A stretch of 64,000 nt of DNA from contig JAIOPG010000008.1 in NCBI GenBank assembly GCA_021414025.1, forward strand, positions 248,001 to 312,000. The letters are read 5' to 3'. The notes under the pieces are model-generated. The model was not told where the DNA came from. It did no database searches and saw only the letters and a program-made list of their open reading frames with translations. The translations under genes and the position numbers were made by a program. The DNA is from Planctomycetota bacterium. Its GTDB lineage: Bacteria > Planctomycetota > Phycisphaerae > Phycisphaerales > SM1A02. Shown here in pieces: positions 32,197-40,664 of this stretch (the first letter of the stretch is position 1; each line of letters opens with the position of its first letter).

Positions 32197-33423
32197 ATGG
32201 GCACGCTCACCATCATCAATGCCCGCGTTGTGACGCTTGCGTCTGACGGCTCGGAGGGCGGGGCACGCCGGGGCGCCGCGATGCGCGAGCTCGGTGTGAT
32301 CGAGCATGGCTACGTGCGAATGCGCGACGGCGCCATCGCCGAGGTCGGGGCAGGCCACGCCGCGCCCAAGGGCGGTGAAGTCATCGACGCGGGCGGCCGC
32401 GTCTGCATGCCGGCGCTGGTCGACTGCCACACGCATCTCTGCCACGCGGGCGAGCGCTGGAGCGAGTGGGACAAAATTCGGGCGGGTGCAAGCTATGAAT
32501 CGATCCTCGCCCAGGGCGGCGGGATCATGTCCACCGTGGCCGCGACTCGCCTGGCGCTTCCCGACGCGCTGGAGCAGGATCTCTCCATGCGGCTGCGGGC
32601 TCTGGCGGTCCTGGGCGTGGGAACCGTCGAGGTGAAGAGCGGCTACGGACTGGAGTGGAGCAGCGAAGTCCGGATGCTCGAGGCGATCGGAAGGGCCGCC
32701 GGAAAAGCGCCGCAACTCGTGGTCGCCACCTGTCTGGGCGGCCATGCGATTCCGAGCGACAACCCCCAGTGGCCCGCGCAATTCGCCGGCCGGATCGCCG
32801 AGTTGGCGCGGCTTTTTCCGGGGATCGCGGTGGATGCTTTCTGCGAGCGCAACGCGCTCTCCGTGGAGCAGTGCCGCGCCATCCTTGCCGCGGCACGCGA
32901 GCATGATCTTCCGCGCCGTCTGCACACCGACCAATTCAATTCCATGGGCGGCGTTGCGATGGCCCTGGAACTTGGCGCGGACACCGTGGACCACCTCGAG
33001 GCGGCCGACGCGACATCGATCGAGGCGATCGCACGTTCTTCGACGATCGCGGTGCTCCTGCCCTGCTCCGCGTTCGCGCTGGGCGGCTCCTACGCCGCGG
33101 GACGCAAACTCATCGACCAGGGCGCCGCGGTCGCCCTGGCCAGCAACGCGAATCCCGGCAGCGCGCCCACCGTCGATCTGCGCTTCGCCATGCACCTGGC
33201 GGCGCGCCACTGCGGGCTGACCGCAGCGGAGGCCTTGACCGCGGCGACCTGGAACGCCGCCTGCGCGCTGCGGCTTCAATCCACAGTCGGCAGTCTGGAG
33301 CCGGGAAAGCGCGGCGACGCCATCGTGCTGGAGGAGCGTGACGAGCGGGCCCTGGTGCATGGCTTCGCCGGGCCGCCGCCGCGGCATGTCGTGCTCGGCG
33401 GGCGGCTCGCGAGCCCCCGGTGA
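32197..33423 (+). CDS. hutI: Imidazolonepropionase-like amidohydrolase
   Basis: 408 residues. HutI signatures run throughout: 'DCHTHLCHAGERWSEWDKIRAGASYESILAQGGG' in which H78 and H80 bind metal, 'VEVKSGYGLEWSSEVRML', 'AFCERNALSVEQC', 'LHTDQFNSMGG' and 'VAVLLPCSAFALGGSY'-like sequence. HutI opens 4-imidazolone-5-propionate to formiminoglutamate in histidine breakdown. In the usual 'ALATDFNPGS' this protein has 'ALASNANPGS', so the metal-ligand Asp is N317. No hutH, hutU or hutG lies nearby. The enzyme may have lost or changed activity. Confidence 0.85.
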   Translation: MGTLTIINARVVTLASDGSEGGARRGAAMRELGVIEHGYVRMRDGAIAEVGAGHAAPKGGEVIDAGGRVCMPALVDCHTHLCHAGERWSEWDKIRAGASYESILAQGGGIMSTVAATRLALPDALEQDLSMRLRALAVLGVGTVEVKSGYGLEWSSEVRMLEAIGRAAGKAPQLVVATCLGGHAIPSDNPQWPAQFAGRIAELARLFPGIAVDAFCERNALSVEQCRAILAAAREHDLPRRLHTDQFNSMGGVAMALELGADTVDHLEAADATSIEAIARSSTIAVLLPCSAFALGGSYAAGRKLIDQGAAVALASNANPGSAPTVDLRFAMHLAARHCGLTAAEALTAATWNAACALRLQSTVGSLEPGKRGDAIVLEERDERALVHGFAGPPPRHVVLGGRLASPR

Positions 33424-33431
33424 CCGCCCGC

Positions 33432-33437
33432 TACCAT
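33432..33437 (+). promoter_or_regulatory. Putative -10 of map
   Basis: TACCAT preceded by GC, 10 bases before the ATG at 33448. Confidence 0.3.
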
Positions 33438-33447
33438 CTCGGCCTCC

Positions 33448-34269
33448 ATGGTTGCCGTCTCCCCCCGCGACATCTCTGACGCCCGCGCCGCGGCGCAATG
33501 CGTCGTCGAAACGCATCGGCGACTTGCCACGTGGCTGCGCGTGGGGCTCACCCTTGCGGAGGTCGACGCCTTCTGCTTCAACGTCTTCCAGGAACTGAAG
33601 TGCGAGAGCGCCTTCAAGGGCTACAAGGTGCGCGGCCATCCTCCCTTCAAGAGCCACACCTGCCTGAGCCTCAACGACATGGTGGTCCACGGCGAGCACG
33701 ATTCGATCCGCGAGCCGCTGAAGGAAGGCGACCTGCTCGCCCTGGACGTGGGCGTCAGGCACCGCGGCTTCATCGGCGACGCGGCGTGGACCTATTCGAT
33801 CGGGTCGGCGACGGAGATGGGGCTGCGCCTGCAGAAGTGCGGGCGCGAAAGCCTGCGCCGCGGCATCGCCTCGATCCGCGCCGGACGACCGCTGATCGAA
33901 TGGGCCAAGGCTGTGCAGGGCTACGTGGAAAAGGAGAGCGGCTTCTATCTGGTGCGCGGACTCGGCGGCCACGGCATCGGGCGCTCGCTGCACGAGGCGC
34001 CCTACATCTCCAACACGGCGCCCTCCTATCCGGGCGAATGGAACGAGGCGTGGACCACCTTCGAGACCGGCATGCTGCTCGCGGTGGAGCCGATGATCTC
34101 GCTGGGCACCAACGAGGTCCGCGCCGTCGGCAGCGCCTGGCCGATCTGGACCGCCGATGGGAGCCTGAGCGTGCACTACGAGGCCGATGTGATGGTGACG
34201 GCGACCGGCTGCGAGAATCTGACCGCGGGGATGGATGAATTGCCCGACGTCGTGGGGTGCCGAAATTGA
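33448..34269 (+). CDS. map: Methionine aminopeptidase, type I
   Basis: 273 residues, pita-bread fold. Metal ligands are readable: two Asp in 'LALDVGVRHRGFIGDAAWTY', His in 'GLGGHGIGRSLHEAPYI', Glu in 'LLAVEPMIS' and Glu in 'LSVHYEADVMVT'. The substrate His is in 'CLSLNDMVVHGE'. It removes the initiator Met from nascent proteins. The last ligand region 'HYEADV' differs from the usual 'QFEHTV', so this may be a secondary MAP. It overlaps serA by 13 bases. Confidence 0.92.
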   Translation: MVAVSPRDISDARAAAQCVVETHRRLATWLRVGLTLAEVDAFCFNVFQELKCESAFKGYKVRGHPPFKSHTCLSLNDMVVHGEHDSIREPLKEGDLLALDVGVRHRGFIGDAAWTYSIGSATEMGLRLQKCGRESLRRGIASIRAGRPLIEWAKAVQGYVEKESGFYLVRGLGGHGIGRSLHEAPYISNTAPSYPGEWNEAWTTFETGMLLAVEPMISLGTNEVRAVGSAWPIWTADGSLSVHYEADVMVTATGCENLTAGMDELPDVVGCRN

Positions 34270-35483
34270 CGGACTCGACGTCGAAGCCACGCGTCGCGCT
34301 CTTCGAGGCGATCCATCCGGCGGCCGTGGCCATCTTCCAGGAGAACGGATTCATCGTCGACGCCATGGACCGAAGTCCGACCGCGCCGGAACTGGCGGCG
34401 CTGGCGAAGGCCTCCACCATGATCGGCGTGCGCAGCAAGACCAAGGTGACGGAGGCGCTGCTGCAGGCCTCCCCCGCCATCGCGGCCATCGGTTGCTTCT
34501 GCATCGGCACCGACCAGGTCGACCCCTCCGCCGGACGGCTGGGCATCCCGGTCTTCAACGCCCCCTTCTCCAATACCCGCAGCGTGGCCGAAATGACCCT
34601 GGCGGAGATCATCTGCCTCTCACGCGGCCTTTTCCAGAAGAGCTCGCAACTGCACGCGGGCAAGTGGGACAAGAGCGCCAAGAATTCCCGCGAAGTGCGC
34701 GGCCGCACGCTGGGCATCGTCGGTTACGGGCACATCGGCAGCCAGCTCAGCGTGCTCGCGGAGTCGCTGGGAATGCGCGTGGTGTTCTACGACGTCGCCC
34801 GCAAGCTCTCGCTGGGCAACGCCCAGGCGCTGCCCTCGATGGAGGCGGTGCTGGCGGTCTCCGACTTCGTCTCGCTGCACGTGCCCGACAATGCCTCCAC
34901 GCTCGGCTTGATCGGCGCGGCCCAGCTGCAATGGATGCAGCCCGGCGCAATGCTGGTGAACAACAGCCGCGGCAAGGTCGTCGATCTCGCGGCGCTGGCG
35001 GCCGCGCTCAAGAGCGGCCACCTGGGCGGCGCCGCCATCGACGTCTTTCCCGAGGAGCCTGCGGAAAATGGCGGCGGCTTCTCCACGCCGCTGGCCGGCG
35101 CGGCCAATGTCATCCTCACACCGCACATCGGCGGCAGCACCGAGGAGGCCCAGGAGGCGATCGCGGTCGACGTGGCGGAGAAGCTCTCGCGCTTCTGGTT
35201 CCAGGGGTGCACCTCGGCGAGCGTCAATTTCCCGCCGGTCGACCTGCCCAACCTGCGCGGCGGACAGCTGCGCATCCTGCACACGCACCGCAACGTGCCC
35301 GGCGTGCTGAGCAAGATGCACGCGCTGCTGGCCGGCGCCGGGGTGAACATTAACGCCGAGCACCTGCAGAGCGACGCGCACACCTCCTACGTCATCCTGG
35401 ACGTCGACGCTTTCAAGGATTCCAAGGTCATGGAGGCGCTGCGCGTGCTGCCGGAGACCATCCGGATGCGCGTGGCGGGCTGA
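34257..35483 (+). CDS. serA: D-3-phosphoglycerate dehydrogenase with ACT domain
   Basis: 408 residues, as in E. coli SerA (410). Rossmann motif 'GRTLGIVGYGHIGSQLSVLAE', 'MLVNNSRGKVVDLAAL' (catalytic Arg region) and 'LTPHIGGSTEEAQEAIA' (His of the His-Glu/Asp pair) mark the D-2-hydroxyacid dehydrogenase. 'CFCIGTDQVD' is the SerA substrate loop. The C-terminal ACT domain ('HTHRNVPGVLSKMHALLAGAGVNI') binds serine for feedback inhibition. It starts the phosphorylated serine pathway. The start is GTG at 34257, or TTG at 34266 forming a TTGA overlap with the map stop; either way the two genes are coupled. Confidence 0.95.
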   Translation: MPKLTDSTSKPRVALFEAIHPAAVAIFQENGFIVDAMDRSPTAPELAALAKASTMIGVRSKTKVTEALLQASPAIAAIGCFCIGTDQVDPSAGRLGIPVFNAPFSNTRSVAEMTLAEIICLSRGLFQKSSQLHAGKWDKSAKNSREVRGRTLGIVGYGHIGSQLSVLAESLGMRVVFYDVARKLSLGNAQALPSMEAVLAVSDFVSLHVPDNASTLGLIGAAQLQWMQPGAMLVNNSRGKVVDLAALAAALKSGHLGGAAIDVFPEEPAENGGGFSTPLAGAANVILTPHIGGSTEEAQEAIAVDVAEKLSRFWFQGCTSASVNFPPVDLPNLRGGQLRILHTHRNVPGVLSKMHALLAGAGVNINAEHLQSDAHTSYVILDVDAFKDSKVMEALRVLPETIRMRVAG

Positions 35484-35525
35484 AGATCCCCCCGGTGGGG
35501 TAACCGCTCCCCCGAGGCGCCGCAT

Positions 35526-35531
35526 TATCAT
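35526..35531 (+). promoter_or_regulatory. Putative -10 of the prolyl oligopeptidase gene
   Basis: TATCAT, exactly 6 bases before the ATG at 35538. It sits in the small palindrome CCGCAT-TATC-ATGCGG (35520-35535). Confidence 0.4.
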
Positions 35532-35537
35532 GCGGAC

Positions 35538-37739
35538 ATGAAGACATCCAACACCGTTTCGCTCCTGCTCGCCGGCGCCCTCTCGGGAAGCCTGCTCACC
35601 GCCGCCTTCGCTTTCGTGCCGCCGCCGGAGCAAACCAAAGGCACCGCCATGGCCCCCGTGGTCGAGACGGTGCAGGGCGAGACTTTCACCGACGAATACC
35701 GCTGGCTCGAATCGCTCGAGAAGGATTCTCCCGCCGTCCGCGACTGGACCACGATGCAGATCGATCGCACCCGCGCCGCCCTGGATGCGCTGCCCTGCCG
35801 CGCCGCGATCGCCGCGCAGCTGGAGCCGCTGATGAAGCTGCCCAGCGTCGGCACCCCGGTCATGGCCGGCAGCAACGTCTTCTACACCGAGCGCAGCGGC
35901 GACCAGAACCAGGCCGTGCTCAAGGTGCGCCCCTCGGCGACCGGCGCGCCCCGCGAGCTGCTGAATCCCAACTCGATGAACGAGAAGGGTCTGCTCTCGC
36001 TGGATTGGTGGCGACCCTCCCTCGACGGCAAACTCATGGCCTACGGCAGCAGCCTTTCAGGCAGCGAGATGAGCGAGCTCCGCGTCATCGACGTCGCCAC
36101 CGGCACGACCCTGCCCGACGTCATCACCGGCAAGGTGGACTTCGAGTCCTGGACTCCCAAGGGCGACGGCATGATCTACTCCTCGCTGCGCGATCCCAAG
36201 GATCCCTACAGCCGCGAGGTGCACTTCCACACGCTCGGCCAGCCCGTGGCCAATGACGCGGTGCTGCTGAAGCAGACGGTGCCCAGCGATGTGCCCTTCA
36301 GCGGCCTCAGCCGCGACGGCAAGTGGCTCATGCTCGGGTTCAGTCATGGCTGGCAGTCCAACGACCTCTCGGTGGCCAACTTCGAGGCGTGGCTCAAAAG
36401 CGGCAAAAAAGACCTGAAAATCGTGCCGGTGGCGATCGGCATGCCCGCCAAGTTCTATCCCCTGGAAGTGCGCGGCGACACGATGTACATGCAGACCACC
36501 CTCAACGCCTCGAACGCGATGGTGGTCGGAGTGGATCTGAACCACCCGGAGCAGGCCAATTGGAAAACCATCATCCCGCAGCGCAATGACGAGGTGCTCG
36601 AAGGCGTGAGCTTCTCCCAGAAGGAGATGATCGGCACCTACACCAAGCACGTCTGCTCGCGGCTGGAGCGCTTCGACTTCACCGGCAAGTCCCTGGGCGA
36701 GATTCCGCTTCCCGGTCTGGGCACCGCCGGCATCAGCACCGACGACGAGCACGCCGACGCCTACCTGAGCTACACCAGTTACGACGAGCCGCGCACCATC
36801 TACCGCCTGGAGAACGTCTCCGAGCCCAAGCTCGCGGTGTGGTGGAAGCCGACCATCCCGGTGGACCTTTCCAAATTCACGGTGGAGCGGGTGCGCGTGT
36901 CCAGCAAGGACGGCACGATGGTGCCGCTCTTCATGGTGCGCAAGAAGAGCCTCACCCCCAACAGCGCCTGCCCCACGCTGCTCTACGGCTACGGCGGATT
37001 CAACGTCAGCCTGCAGCCCGGCTTCAATCCCTCCATCATTCCGTGGATCGAGGCGGGCGGCATCTACGCGGTCGCCAATCTGCGCGGCGGCGGCGAGTAC
37101 GGCGAGAGCTGGCACGAGGCGGGCATGCTGGACAAGAAGCAGAACGTCTTCGACGACTTCTACGCCTGCGCCGAGTGGCTCATCGGCAACAAGTGGACCG
37201 ACTCCTCGCATCTGGCCATCCAGGGCGGAAGCAACGGCGGACTGCTGACCGGCGTGGCCGTGACGCAGCGTCCCGACCTCTTCGTTGCGGCTATCAGCGC
37301 CGTGCCGCTGCTGGACATGCTGCGCTACCAGCAGTTCCTGCTGGCGAAGTACTGGGTCCCCGAGTACGGCTCGAGCGAGGATGCCAAGCAGTTCAAGTGG
37401 ATCCGCGCCTACTCCCCCTACCAGAACGTGAAGCCCGACACCAAGTACCCCGCGGTGCTCTTCACGGCCGGCGAGAACGACAGCCGCGTGCACCCGCTGC
37501 ACGCGCGGAAGATGACGGCGCGGATGCAGGCGGTCACGGCGAACCTGAAGGACGCGCGGCCCATCTACCTCTGGGTGGATCGCGACGCGGGCCACGGACA
37601 GGGCAAGCCGCTGGCCAACCGCATCAAGGAGAGCGTGGACATGTGGTCCTTCCTGATGTGGCAGACCGGCCTCTGCGACTCGGTCGCAAGCGGCAACTCC
37701 TCGGTGGCCCCGGTTCCGGCGGGCAAGAGCAAGAGCTGA
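35538..37739 (+). CDS. Prolyl oligopeptidase (family S9A), exported
   Basis: 733 residues. A signal peptide (about 1-28) precedes a seven-bladed propeller (about 90-440, blades such as 'WWRPSLDGKLMAYGSSLSGSE'). The alpha/beta hydrolase domain follows: 'YGYGGFNVSLQPGF', nucleophile S565 in 'GGSNGG', Asp in 'AGENDSRVHPLHARKM' and His in 'RDAGHGQGKP'. It cuts short peptides after proline. With a signal peptide it would act in the periplasm. The size matches the family (about 700 plus signal). Confidence 0.95.
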   Translation: MKTSNTVSLLLAGALSGSLLTAAFAFVPPPEQTKGTAMAPVVETVQGETFTDEYRWLESLEKDSPAVRDWTTMQIDRTRAALDALPCRAAIAAQLEPLMKLPSVGTPVMAGSNVFYTERSGDQNQAVLKVRPSATGAPRELLNPNSMNEKGLLSLDWWRPSLDGKLMAYGSSLSGSEMSELRVIDVATGTTLPDVITGKVDFESWTPKGDGMIYSSLRDPKDPYSREVHFHTLGQPVANDAVLLKQTVPSDVPFSGLSRDGKWLMLGFSHGWQSNDLSVANFEAWLKSGKKDLKIVPVAIGMPAKFYPLEVRGDTMYMQTTLNASNAMVVGVDLNHPEQANWKTIIPQRNDEVLEGVSFSQKEMIGTYTKHVCSRLERFDFTGKSLGEIPLPGLGTAGISTDDEHADAYLSYTSYDEPRTIYRLENVSEPKLAVWWKPTIPVDLSKFTVERVRVSSKDGTMVPLFMVRKKSLTPNSACPTLLYGYGGFNVSLQPGFNPSIIPWIEAGGIYAVANLRGGGEYGESWHEAGMLDKKQNVFDDFYACAEWLIGNKWTDSSHLAIQGGSNGGLLTGVAVTQRPDLFVAAISAVPLLDMLRYQQFLLAKYWVPEYGSSEDAKQFKWIRAYSPYQNVKPDTKYPAVLFTAGENDSRVHPLHARKMTARMQAVTANLKDARPIYLWVDRDAGHGQGKPLANRIKESVDMWSFLMWQTGLCDSVASGNSSVAPVPAGKSKS

Positions 37740-37755
37740 TTCGCTGATCGACTGA

Positions 37756-40011
37756 TCAACCGACGACCTGGAGCCGCGCGAATTCCAGCACGAGCGATTT
37801 CACGCCCACCTTCTGGAAGCGGACGCGCACCATCGTGCTCGAGCCGCGAGGCGAGAGGCTCTCCACCACACCGCGCCCGAAGAGCGGATGGCGCACCTGC
37901 ATCCCGGCGCGCATGCCGCTTCCGCCCGCGGGGTGATCGACGCCGTCGTCCGGCGCCTCGGCATCCTCCCCGTCAAAGTCTTCCACCTCGCGGCGCCGAC
38001 CCTGGGCGCGGTCCTCGCGGGTCACGCCCTCGGGCAGTTCGCGGATGAAACTGCTCTCGATGCAGGACATCGGAATGCCGCGCTGGGTGCGCACGCCCGC
38101 CGCGGTGATCAGCAGCGTGCGCTCGGCGCGGGTCATGCCCACGAAAAGCAGCCGCCGCTCCTCCTCCAGCTGCTCAGCGCTTTCGAAGCTCCGGGCGTGG
38201 GGCAGGCTGCCCTGCTCCACGCCGATGATGCAGACGAAGGGAAACTCCAGCCCCTTGGAGGCGTGCAGCGTCATCAGCGTCACGGCGCCCAGCTCCGGGT
38301 CGAAGGCGTCCGAATCCGCCACCAGCGAGACCTGCTCCAGATAGGCCCGCAGCGCGTCCAGCAGCGTGCGCAGCGGCGGCACGGCGTCCTCCTCCCCGCC
38401 GAGACCCTCGCGGGCCATTCGGTCCACGACGAAATCCGCCGAGGCGCTCACCACCTGGGCCAAATTTTCTGTGCGCGACTCACCGGCATCCACGGCCGTG
38501 CGGTCGGCCAGCAGGTAGTAGGACTCCAGTCCGCTCTCCTTCAGAATGCGTGCAACGAAATCGCTCAGCTCACCAGGCAATCCGTTCTCGGCGTCATGGC
38601 GCCACGAGGCGACGCGGGCGGCGAGCTCGGCGGCGGCGTGGGCGGCGCGCTTGGTGGCGCCGGATTTTTCAGCGTGCCGCAATCCCTCCAGCAGTGTCTC
38701 GCCGTTCTTGGCCGCCCACATCTCGATCTTGTCAAAGCTGGTCGAGCCCAGGCCGCGGGTCGGCGTGTTGACGATGCGCTGCAGCGCCAGGTCGTCGCTG
38801 GGATTGGCCGCCAGGCGCAGATAGGCGAGCAGGTCGCGCACTTCGCGGCGGTCGTAGAAGGCCGTGCCCCGCACCACCTGGTAGGGAATGGAGCGCCGCC
38901 GCAAAGCCTCCTCCATCACCCGGCTCAGCGCGTTCATGCGATAGAGCACGGCGACGCCGCGCCAGGGAATGCCCTGGTCGCTCGCCTGCTGGATGCGGTC
39001 TGCCACCAGCGCCGCCTCCGCATGCTCGTCCTCGCAGCGCACGTAGGCCGGCGCCTCCCCCTCGCCCTTCATCGACTTGAGTTCCTTGGGACGGCGCTGC
39101 CGGTTGCGCGAGATCAGCGCCGCCGCGGCCTCGACGATGGGGCGCGTCGAGCGGAAATTCTCACCCAGCGGAACCACCTTGGCGCCGGGAAAGTGCTCCT
39201 CGAATCCCAGGATGTTGCCGATGTCCGCCCCGCGCCAACCGTAGATGCTCTGGTCGGGATCGCCGACCACGCAGAGGTTGCGGTGCTCGCGGGCAATCTC
39301 AAGCACGATCGCGAACTGCGCGTAGTTGGTGTCCTGGTACTCGTCCACCATCACGTACTGGAAGCGTCGCCGCAGCGCGTCGCGGACGCCCTCGTCCGTC
39401 CGCAGCAGCAGGGCCAGCTTCCCCAGCAGGTCGTCGAAATCAAGGCCGGCGTTGCGCGACAGAACCTTCTGATAGGCGGCGTAGATCCGGGAGACGACCT
39501 TGCTGCGCCAGTCGGTGGCGGAGGCGATCGCCTCGTCGGGCGAAACCAGCTTGTTCTTCAGGCTGGAAATTTCCCCGAGCACTCCCGCGGGCGTGAAGCG
39601 GCTCTCGCTCTCGCCGGACTCCTTGATCGCCGCCTTGCACGCGGCGCGCTGGTCGTCGACGTCAAGCACGTTGAAGTTGGGATCAAGCCCGGCCTCCACC
39701 GCGTACCGGCGCAACACCCGCGCACCGAAGGAGTGAAACGTTCCCGCGAACAGGCGCGCGCGATCGGGAAGATCCGCCGGCAGCAGCGCCTCGACGCGGC
39801 GGCGCATCTCGCCCGCGGCCTTGTTGGTGAAGGTGAGCGAGAGAATGCTCCACGGCGGCACGCCCAGCGAGACCAGGTGCGCAATGCGGTGCACGATCAC
39901 GCGCGTTTTTCCCGAGCCCGGACCCGCGAGCACCAGCAGCGGACCTTCCCCATGGACCACCGCTTGGCGTTGCGGCTGGGTCAGCCCTTCGAGCAGTGGG
40001 TTCGACGACAC
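37756..40011 (-). CDS. pcrA: UvrD/PcrA-type 3'-5' DNA helicase
   Basis: 751 residues, superfamily 1A. Q-motif/Walker A 'LTQPQRQAVVHGEGPLLVLAGPGSGKTR' (10-37), motif Ia 'ILSLTFTNKAAGEMRRRV', motif II 'YVMVDEYQDTNYAQ', motif III 'CVVGDPDQSIYGWRGAD', motif IV 'NFRSTRPIV', motif V 'VTLMTLHASKGLEFPFV' and motif VI 'EEERRLLFVGMTRAE'. The C-terminal Tudor-like domain of PcrA is seen in 'VRHPLFGRGVVESLSPRG'. It unwinds DNA in excision repair and clears recombinase filaments. The start is GTG, 6 bases after TAGACT. Confidence 0.95.
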   Translation of the reverse strand: MSSNPLLEGLTQPQRQAVVHGEGPLLVLAGPGSGKTRVIVHRIAHLVSLGVPPWSILSLTFTNKAAGEMRRRVEALLPADLPDRARLFAGTFHSFGARVLRRYAVEAGLDPNFNVLDVDDQRAACKAAIKESGESESRFTPAGVLGEISSLKNKLVSPDEAIASATDWRSKVVSRIYAAYQKVLSRNAGLDFDDLLGKLALLLRTDEGVRDALRRRFQYVMVDEYQDTNYAQFAIVLEIAREHRNLCVVGDPDQSIYGWRGADIGNILGFEEHFPGAKVVPLGENFRSTRPIVEAAAALISRNRQRRPKELKSMKGEGEAPAYVRCEDEHAEAALVADRIQQASDQGIPWRGVAVLYRMNALSRVMEEALRRRSIPYQVVRGTAFYDRREVRDLLAYLRLAANPSDDLALQRIVNTPTRGLGSTSFDKIEMWAAKNGETLLEGLRHAEKSGATKRAAHAAAELAARVASWRHDAENGLPGELSDFVARILKESGLESYYLLADRTAVDAGESRTENLAQVVSASADFVVDRMAREGLGGEEDAVPPLRTLLDALRAYLEQVSLVADSDAFDPELGAVTLMTLHASKGLEFPFVCIIGVEQGSLPHARSFESAEQLEEERRLLFVGMTRAERTLLITAAGVRTQRGIPMSCIESSFIRELPEGVTREDRAQGRRREVEDFDGEDAEAPDDGVDHPAGGSGMRAGMQVRHPLFGRGVVESLSPRGSSTMVRVRFQKVGVKSLVLEFARLQVVG

Positions 40012-40017
40012 TTTGAG

Positions 40018-40023
40018 AGTCTA
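40018..40023 (-). promoter_or_regulatory. Putative -10 of pcrA
   Basis: TAGACT on the minus strand, exactly 6 bases before the GTG start at 40011. Confidence 0.4.
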
Positions 40024-40191
40024 GTGAGTGAAAAAATGCGCGTTTTCCCGGCAAAATGAAGGTCGATTTCATCGCGAGCCCCTGGCGACAACGACCGACA
40101 AGATTTGCACATGAAAAATGATGCCAACCAAAATATTTAACCGATACGCAACTAACGTCGATTTCTAGGCTTGCACTTTTCCTTTGCAAAA

Positions 40192-40207
40192 TCACAATAT
40201 TATGTGA
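40192..40207 (+). promoter_or_regulatory. NrdR-like box over a -10 element
   Basis: TCACAATATTATGTGA fits the NrdR consensus aCaCwAtATaTwGtGt at 12 of 16 positions, with perfect outer arms (ATCACA/TGTGAT from 40191 to 40208). TATTAT inside it (40198-40203) can act as the -10, so bound NrdR would block polymerase. It lies upstream of the ribonucleotide reductase gene, the usual NrdR target. A second, tandem box is not obvious. Confidence 0.6.
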
Positions 40208-40664
40208 TCCTCCCACTTGCGATCCCTAGGGATAGGGGTAGGATCCTCGAAAATCGTGGTTTTTGGGGTCAATTCCAGCACTGCGACCATAAATTTATGT
40301 TTGGCTTTTGTTCGGTGATAGAAATCAGCCTCCTTTTTCGAGAGGCGAGTGAGCGTGCGACGGACATCTTGGAATTTCGAGCTTGAGAAAGAGGTGGCAA
40401 AAATGGTTTTCCGCGACAGCACATTCGGGTTCCTCTTCAAGACTTTCGCCCGCATGAATCACTGGTCGTCCATTGCGACCCTCCCGGCACACCAAGCCAA
40501 CTCCTCCGATTCCTTCGGAGCTTCCCCCAAACATTCGCCGCTTCACTTTCCGCGCGTTCCCTCGTCGCACGACGACCGGACCGCCGCGGCGAGCTGAGCC
40601 TGGCGCGTCCGACTTCCCCCGGCCAATTTATTTTCACCTCATTCCGCCTTAGAGAGATTGAACC
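40208..40664 (+). other. Long A/T-richer leader region of nrdJ
   Basis: About 455 bases between the NrdR-like box and the nrdJ ATG, visibly less GC-rich than the genes around it. It holds a nested palindrome region (GATCCTCCC ... ATCCCTAGGGAT ... GGGGTAGGATC, about 40206-40246) and a stem CTCCGA-TTCCT-TCGGAG (40504-40520). No ORF in any frame looks conserved. I found no cobalamin-riboswitch landmarks although the downstream enzyme uses B12. A closer -10-like TATTTT (40629-40634) could give a second, short-leader transcript. Confidence 0.5.

Noticed and set aside
40192-40455. 87-codon minus-strand ORF in the nrdJ leader
   Set aside because: No ribosome site, no recognisable domain, and it overlaps the NrdR-like box.
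40208-40664. Cobalamin riboswitch before the B12-dependent ribonucleotide reductase
   Set aside because: I looked for a B12-box-like core and the usual paired elements and did not find them. A covariance-model search would settle it.
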